A stretch of 64,000 nt of DNA, taken from Heliocidaris tuberculata (Eukaryota; Echinodermata; Echinoidea; Camarodonta; Echinometridae). Below are positions 59,032-64,000 of this stretch, piece by piece. A program made the translations under genes and the position numbers. The stretch spans positions 1,683,500 to 1,747,499 of the forward strand of contig CM046844.1 in assembly GCA_025618425.1 (NCBI GenBank), given 5' to 3'. The notes under the pieces were generated by a model, which saw only the letters and a list, made by a program, of their open reading frames with translations, ran no database searches and was not told the DNA's origin. Numbering within the stretch: position 1 is the stretch's first letter; every line of letters begins with the position of its first letter.

Positions 59032-59835
59032 TTAAATCTTTGACGAAATAAAGCCAGGAGCAAATGTCATCATAGCATATCGTTGCTGATTTTACAAACC
59101 GGCATATGAATTCTAGCAGGGATTAAACAAAAAATACTGTATTTCTTTTATTTAATATCCGATGCATATGAAAGAAAATATTCCACTCTCATCAGCTGTT
59201 TAATTCTATGATGACTGAATGAAAGTAAGGCATTCAAATTAGCATTTTAAATGGACAAAGTCTTTAAACACGATTATCTCAGAAAGATGTTTTCGCACTG
59301 TGAGGCTTTTTATGCCGGTTCATAAAATCAGCAATGATATGTCAAAGCACCGACTTACAACCTGACTATTAGTTGACCTTGCAAGAAACTGCAATAGAAT
59401 TATACTTGATAACTGAAAAATGTAAATTATTCCTGATTGAGGATGCAGGATGGTCTTAAAATAGTAATATTGCAAATGTGGAGTCAGTGAAACTTAAGTG
59501 TGGGCTAAGGCCTAATAAGTGTGTTGACAGTGGTCAGACTGGTGTGGTGTCACTACGATTGGCTGAGTGGGCCTTTTACCTGCCACAAAGACCTACCCTC
59601 TATTTAGATTGTAAATTACATTTCATCGTTAATATTCATTCTGTTTTTAATTGCATTCAACATTCAATTGTTAGATTATTGTAAACTGCATTGTATTTCA
59701 AATACAAATATCTACAGCTTAGTAGTACACATATTATATCACTCGTTTAAAACTGCATGTTTATGGCTTTGTATGATTAAGTGCTTGACCAATTGTAATA
59801 ACTTCTCCTAAATCTTGTCTCCTGACCTTTCACAG

Positions 59836-60048
59836 ATCTGGCCTCACTGTCCTTAGGAGATGAAGCCTCCGAAGCGGACAGGGACACGTTAGCGCCCCTA
59901 CCCCAGCAGGGTCATTGGATGCCCCCTCCCCTTCCTACTGCACCCCCAATGCCTTATCAGATGCCCCCAGGGGTACCTGGCTACACCAGCTTTGACACTG
60001 CTAGCTACACAAGCTTTGGTGCCACCAGCATAGGTAGTGGAAGTGGAG
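59836..60048 (+). CDS. dvl: Dvl exon l: proline-rich post-DEP segment
   Basis: Acceptor TTTCACAG, donor GGAG|GTAAGC. It encodes LASLSLGDEASEADRDTL, then APLPQQGHWMPPPLPT, APPMPYQMPPGVPG, YTSFDTASYTSF and GATSIGSGSG. The (D)TLAPLP block aligns with vertebrate Dvl; the Pro/Met/Tyr part is a disordered interaction segment. Two related MITEs in the same orientation flank this exon (58666 and 60358). Confidence 0.94.
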
Positions 60049-60357
60049 GTAAGCAAGGCCTTATTCCAATATAAGATTTGCTAGTTTACCACTTTTTTTT
60101 TTTTGCGTGAGGCTCTTCATATTTGTTTATCTTTTAACACAAAGGTAAATGAGTATGCGTAGGACTTTCGTTGAATGCAGCTACTTTTTTCATTTACCCT
60201 TGCCATTCATTTACCTGTAAAAAATAAAATAAAAATGTCGCAGTAAACCACCGTGACCACTGCAGCATATGTGAACGAACTCTAATCCTCGAGGCCCATT
60301 ATGCCATGGCCTTGTTGTAGAGCTCTATAAAGTCTTTATGAATTTGTTTAGATTTAA

Positions 60358-60710
60358 AGGGTACCAATCACCAAAAATAATTTTGAGGTTGCATGTCGTT
60401 ATACTACATTCAAAATATGGGCTTCGAATATTAATTCTATAAAGAGATATTGCAATTTTGATTACACTCTCTACAAGTGTAAAAGCAACTTGTGAGTAGA
60501 CTACTTTACGCACCCGTACGCGCTCGCCAAGGTAAAGGCTTGCGCGGAACCAAACTCTGAGTTCGGTTCCTCGCGAGCATTTTCATGTTATCCTTTATTT
60601 CCTTCATACTCATTAACTGTTGACCTACAGAATTCCAGACAAAGTTCTTTGAGGCTGATTTGATACTTTCTAGCTGTACACAAATTATTTTTTCAGGTTA
60701 TTGGTACACT
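60358..60710 (+). mobile_element. TTAA-flanked MITE, family E copy 2
   Basis: TTAA at 60354-60357 and 60711-60714. Ends AGGGTACCAATCACC and, reverse-complemented, AGTGTACCAATAACC. 353 bp, same orientation as copy 1. Confidence 0.87.
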
Positions 60711-60950
60711 TTAATTCTAGTACTAGAATGATTCAAGATCTCATTTATAAGTAGCTAGTCTCAGCCAAGATAAGTTTTGCTGTAAATGATTTTGATGTGA
60801 TTAATGGTGTTAATTATAGTTGGATTTGTTAAGTGTTTTTTTTTAGGATACTAAGTGTAAAATATTTCTTTTACCCCAACTTTAGCAGAGCTTCCGTGAT
60901 AAAACTCTCAAGCATCTAAAGGTTGTCTTCATGTTGTTTTGTTTTTATAG

Positions 60951-61151
60951 GAAGCAGTGATGCCAGTGACAGCCAATATAAGATTTCCTAATGAATTCAA
61001 TGTCATTGTTTTTATAGGAAGCAGTGATTCTGGTCACAGCCAAGATAAGATTTCCTAATGAATTTAATGTAATTGTTTTTATAGGAAGCAGTGATTCTGG
61101 TCACAGCCAAGATAAGATTTCCTAATGAATTTAATATAATTGTTTTTATAG
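60951..61151 (+). repeat. dvl: 67-bp tandem repeat duplicating the last-exon 3' splice site (three extra copies)
   Basis: Copies begin at 60951, 61018 and 61085, with the true exon at 61152: exact 67-base steps. Each is preceded by GTTTTTATAG and starts GAAGCAGTGAT. Copies 2 and 3 match the exon for 35 bases; copy 1 is more diverged (GATGCCAGTGAC). After GATAAGATT (AATATAAGATT in copy 1) each extra copy continues TCCTAATGAATT instead of the exon's GCCAAGG. In the Dvl phase each extra copy reads SSD...KIS and stops at TAA (60989-60991, 61056-61058, 61123-61125). Confidence 0.95.
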
Positions 61152-61678
61152 GAAGCAGTGATTCTGGTCACAGCCAAGATAAGATTGCCAAGGCCATGGC
61201 AGCTAAAGGTGGCTCAGGAAGCAAGGGCAGTGGTAGTGAGTCTTCCGACCAAGCCTCTACTGTCGCAGGGGACATCCCTCCTGCCCTTATGGGCAGCATG
61301 CAGGGCATTGGGCCCCCGTCCGTCACCAACACGGGCATGATGGCCCCCGGCAGTGCTCCTGTCGGTAGCATGGGTGCCCTGTCCAACCACGGTATCGGTC
61401 CTCCTTCGGGAGGTCAGCATCAAGTCATCGGCTTTGGTTCGTCTTCTGGAGGTCATCAGGGGATTGGTCCACAGCAGGTAGTGATAGGGCCCCCACCTCA
61501 TCAGATGCAAGGCATCGGACCAGCTCAGGGCATTGGGCCTCCAAGCCAGGGACCGACTATGTTGGCACCAATGATGCCTAGACAACTCGGTAGCGTGCCT
61601 GAGGATCTCTCCGGCAGCAGACAGTCTTTCCGCATGGCTATGGGAAACCCTTGTGAGTTCTTTGTCGATGTCATGTAA
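61152..61678 (+). CDS. dvl: Dvl exon m: Gly-rich tail and conserved C-terminus
   Basis: The acceptor is GTTTTTATAG, the fourth of four near-identical ones; only this one gives the full reading frame. It encodes [20 protein letters not shown], the Ser/Gly block [15 protein letters not shown], a Gly/Pro/Met-rich disordered stretch with GIGP-type repeats, and then [16 protein letters not shown] followed by CEFFVDVM and TAA at 61676-61678. The [20 protein letters not shown] tail is conserved across animal Dvl proteins and can fold back onto the PDZ groove. An ATG-initiated open frame starting at 61091 in the repeat is not the real start. Confidence 0.97.
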
Positions 61679-62207
61679 AAAAAATGGACAACCTAATCCA
61701 GCTACACTTAATCCTCTCTATATTTTTAAACAAACTAGTGTCAGTTTAGATTGACATCTCTTGCTTGTATCATAGAAATATATATAATCTACCTGTGTGT
61801 TTTGTTTGCTTTCAAGCGAGCATGCATCTATGTATCTGTTTGTTTTTGTGAAGCTGATAGCTGTGGTATGAAGTTCAGCTTTAAAAAAAAAATGCTAGAT
61901 GACATAACATAGTAGAGCTTCCTGTGCAATGTTGGATGGTCTTGAGAGAAAGGTCAGTTGTTTTTTATGCTTTTTTGTTGTTGTGATTTCTAGTATTTCA
62001 GGCAAAAGTTGTAGTTGATTTTTTGTGAGAATATGTGATTTTATTAAACCTATCAGACAAGTGATGACACGTTGGACATTCATTATACTGACATGATACT
62101 CTGAGATCATTTGGAATGAACATCATTTCAAATAGTACAGTAATATAAACATCAAGTTTATATTAAAGAATTTTTATCAAGACAATGCTGTAGTGAAAAT
62201 GCATGCT

Positions 62208-62229
62208 GGGGGGGGGGGGGGGGGGGGGG
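62208..62229 (+). repeat. Poly-G run of 22
   Basis: Twenty-two consecutive G, the longest uninterrupted G run I counted; it lies in the probable 3' UTR. Confidence 0.9.
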
Positions 62230-62275
62230 AGGGGGTATACATTTTATAACTTCCTTTTAAAGATTCAGGCCCGTA

Positions 62276-62793
62276 TTCTCGAAAGGCGCCTAACTTAAGC
62301 CCCCACCTAAGTGTGTAGATTTAGGCCATTGAATAATGGAGAGCCAAATGCATACCTGCCAACTGTCGCTATTTAACAGGAACAATCCCGATTTTTGGTA
62401 AAAGGAAGAGCCACTTCTACCGCTGTGTCCCTATTTTTGCAAAAATCTGTCTGTAGTAATGTATAGGAAACTCAGAAATGTCCCTATTTTCAGCCTCTGC
62501 CTTGTCATTTGTCCCTGTTTCTTTGGTTTCAGGGTTGGCAGGTCTGCACATGTCACCCTCTTTTAATCCTACAAAATCACCATGGTTCTAGGACTGAATG
62601 CAAATACAAAAACCGACACGATAAGAATTGATTTCTGATGCTCATTTCATGCCAGAAAATAATTTTCTTTGTTTTGTTGCATAAATATAGTAATTTATAC
62701 AGGACTTAGGGGTTGACGAATGGCCTTCCACAAATCAGCAGCCTAAGTTAAGCCAGGCTTAAATTAGGCCACTTTTAAGAATAAGGGCCACAG
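62276..62793. mobile_element. Inverted-repeat element (GGCCCGTATTC ends) hosting a nested repeat
   Basis: Left end CAGGCCCGTATTCTCGAAAG then CCTAACTTAAGCC. The right end, reverse-complemented, reads TGTGGCCCTTATTCTTAAAA then CCTAATTTAAGCC. The 196-bp repeat at 62351 is inserted in it. Target duplication not resolved. Confidence 0.7.
62351..62546. mobile_element. 196-bp repeat with CATACCTGCCAAC ends, copy 2
   Basis: Same length and orientation as copy 1 at 48725 and about 96% identical by eye. Inserted in an older inverted-repeat element. Confidence 0.82.
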
Positions 62794-63803
62794 ACTTTGG
62801 GAAGGGTCAAGAGGGAATAAGACATTACAAAAATGCATGAAATTCTAAATCTTTAATAGACACTAAAATTGTAGTAAAATCTTTGGTACATGAGTATGTT
62901 GTTTGTTATGAAAGTGCAGTTGATCGCAGCTAGTAGGATAACTGAGATTTATCACAAAATCAAAGGTATAAGTGTCATGAAATTTTGAAGAAAAAAAATG
63001 TGTTAGTCTTTCAGATGAAGAAAACAATAGCTGCAATGAAAACTTTGGCCTTCAAGAAATATCAATTTAGAAAGATGTTTGATAGTAATTTATGATTGTT
63101 CTTGGCAGAACTTTTAAAATGCATGTAATGCTACTACATTTTTTTTCTTGTATAGATATAGTGAAATATGATAAATCTTAAGTGATTGTAGTTACTTAAA
63201 AAAGTAGAATAAGAATTTTTGGTATTAGCGTTTGTAAAATTTAAACGTTTTGCTTATTTTGTCGTCGTAATGCAATGGCCATAAGTAGTGCCAAACCGTG
63301 GACTTCACATCAAGTCATGCCTACAAAAATTAATTAAGATAAAGTAGTTCTTTGGATATTCATACATTTACTTGACTGTGGTCAGCTGTTTTCATTTATT
63401 TTTTCTGCGTGGTACCTTATTATTTATAAGAACTATGGCTCCTATCTTAATTTGTAAAGGAATTACACTACAGGTTTTTGTCAGAATGTAGACTTAGCCT
63501 TATATTACTGATACCAATGATAATATGAGTTTTAATGTATTATTATGCATGCAGCAAGTGTATTTGTTTAGCTGTATAGTCCCAAATGTTTATTTTGATG
63601 TATTCCTAGTTGTTTGATTTACCCACATTTACACCCATTCCATTTTGCACCCCAGCCCACCCTAATGTTCCCATTTGTATACTGCCAGTGTATTTAGTCA
63701 TACATGCATATTTAAACTTTTCTTTTCTATCTAATGCAAGTTTGCTATGTCTTCTTGAAATAACTTTCCTTTTCCTCTTCCTTTTTATATGTTTGCACCA
63801 AAA

Positions 63804-63809
63804 AATAAA
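63804..63809 (+). terminator. dvl: Possible polyadenylation signal AATAAA
   Basis: AATAAA in an A-rich stretch about 2.1 kb past the stop, followed by T-rich sequence. Use is unproven. Confidence 0.3.
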
Positions 63810-64000
63810 ACCCTTTTTGCACTTATTGTTACCACTCACCAGTGTACATGTTTCTACTCTTTCAATACATTTCAATGGAACTGATTTAGCTACAGTTTGG
63901 TTATTTGAATTTAAAGGTTGTGTCGTTTTTTATTTTATAACTGAATATAATAGAGAAAGAAATACAGAGGGAAAACAATATTTGATTGAATTAATATAAT

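Larger units (their letters stand above)
41866..61678 (+). other. dvl: Dishevelled gene, 3' part (13 coding exons, 592 residues visible)
   Basis: Dishevelled links Frizzled receptors to the Axin/GSK3 destruction complex in Wnt/beta-catenin signalling and to Rho/Rac and JNK in planar cell polarity; it acts in the cytoplasm and at the membrane. The exons read in order (visible numbering): Ser/Asp linker 1-60, basic run RKKKRRSK near 60-67, PDZ about 88-180, Ser/Thr linker about 192-246, DEP about 268-346, Pro-rich and Gly-rich tail 347-592. All introns are GT/AG with preserved phase; the coding sum is 1,779 bases plus two leading bases. The N-terminal DIX domain, needed for polymerisation, is missing from the visible exons, roughly 150-170 residues by comparison with family length. 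Only one Dvl copy is seen. Identification is near certain from family-specific strings (SIVGQSN, RIEPGDM, FGDLCG, FFVDVM). Confidence 0.97.
61679..64000 (+). other. dvl: Probable Dvl 3' UTR and downstream sequence
   Basis: Follows the TAA stop. AT-rich, no further exon seen, with nested repeats at 62276-62793. The only canonical AATAAA I noticed is at 63804-63809, so the mRNA may be long or may end at a variant signal. Confidence 0.55.

Noticed and set aside
61091..61151. ATG start at 61091 giving an apparent 195-residue protein ending in the Dvl tail
   Set aside because: The first 20 codons are intronic repeat sequence; exon phase and protein conservation fix the true acceptor at 61151/61152.

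Overview
The window is eukaryotic nuclear DNA, AT-rich, intron-rich and full of small DNA transposons. One gene is recognisable: the 3' part of a Dishevelled (Dvl/Dsh) gene on the + strand, the cytoplasmic scaffold of canonical Wnt and planar-cell-polarity signalling. Thirteen coding exons lie between 41866 and 61678. Every junction is GT/AG and the codon phase is kept throughout; together they give 592 residues ending in the conserved FFVDVM tail and a TAA stop. They cover the Ser/Asp-rich linker, the basic stretch, the PDZ domain (exons 3-7), the linker to DEP, the DEP domain (exons 10-11) and the disordered Pro/Gly-rich C-terminus. The N-terminal DIX domain was not found, so the gene is 5'-incomplete here. 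The protein, the frequent TACATGTA-type sequence, and the repeat types suggest a marine invertebrate deuterostome, most likely an echinoderm such as a sea urchin. This is an inference, not a database match.

Positions 1-41865 hold no exon I can defend. They are either a very long 5' intron of Dvl or intergenic DNA. The block contains minisatellites, poly-G runs, and non-autonomous DNA transposons whose ends can often be read to the base. These include an hAT-type element with an 8-bp target duplication (12981-13625), TTAA-flanked MITEs (9660, 15570, 30534), a TA-flanked 1.9-kb element with an A-rich minisatellite core (26383-28276), and a family of ~70-bp palindromes around GCCAGAAGGGCATTAA.

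The Dvl introns (41987-61151) carry more of the same. The most striking is a 2.64-kb element in intron 1 (45546-48188). It has perfect 15-bp terminal inverted repeats, a TATT duplication, and eight perfect copies of the 14-mer GTCACGGACGGACA. Other intronic features are two tRNA-type SINE copies, five TTAA-flanked MITE copies or fragments, long hairpins, a histone-type 3' stem-loop with a CAAGAAAGA box, and a 0.68-kb purine tract.

The most unusual gene-level feature is directly before the last exon. The 3' splice site plus the first 35 nt of that exon are repeated in four exact 67-bp steps. The three upstream acceptors would all lead to the same early stop, offering a possible truncated Dvl isoform. 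The last 2.3 kb is probably 3' UTR and downstream sequence with nested repeats.
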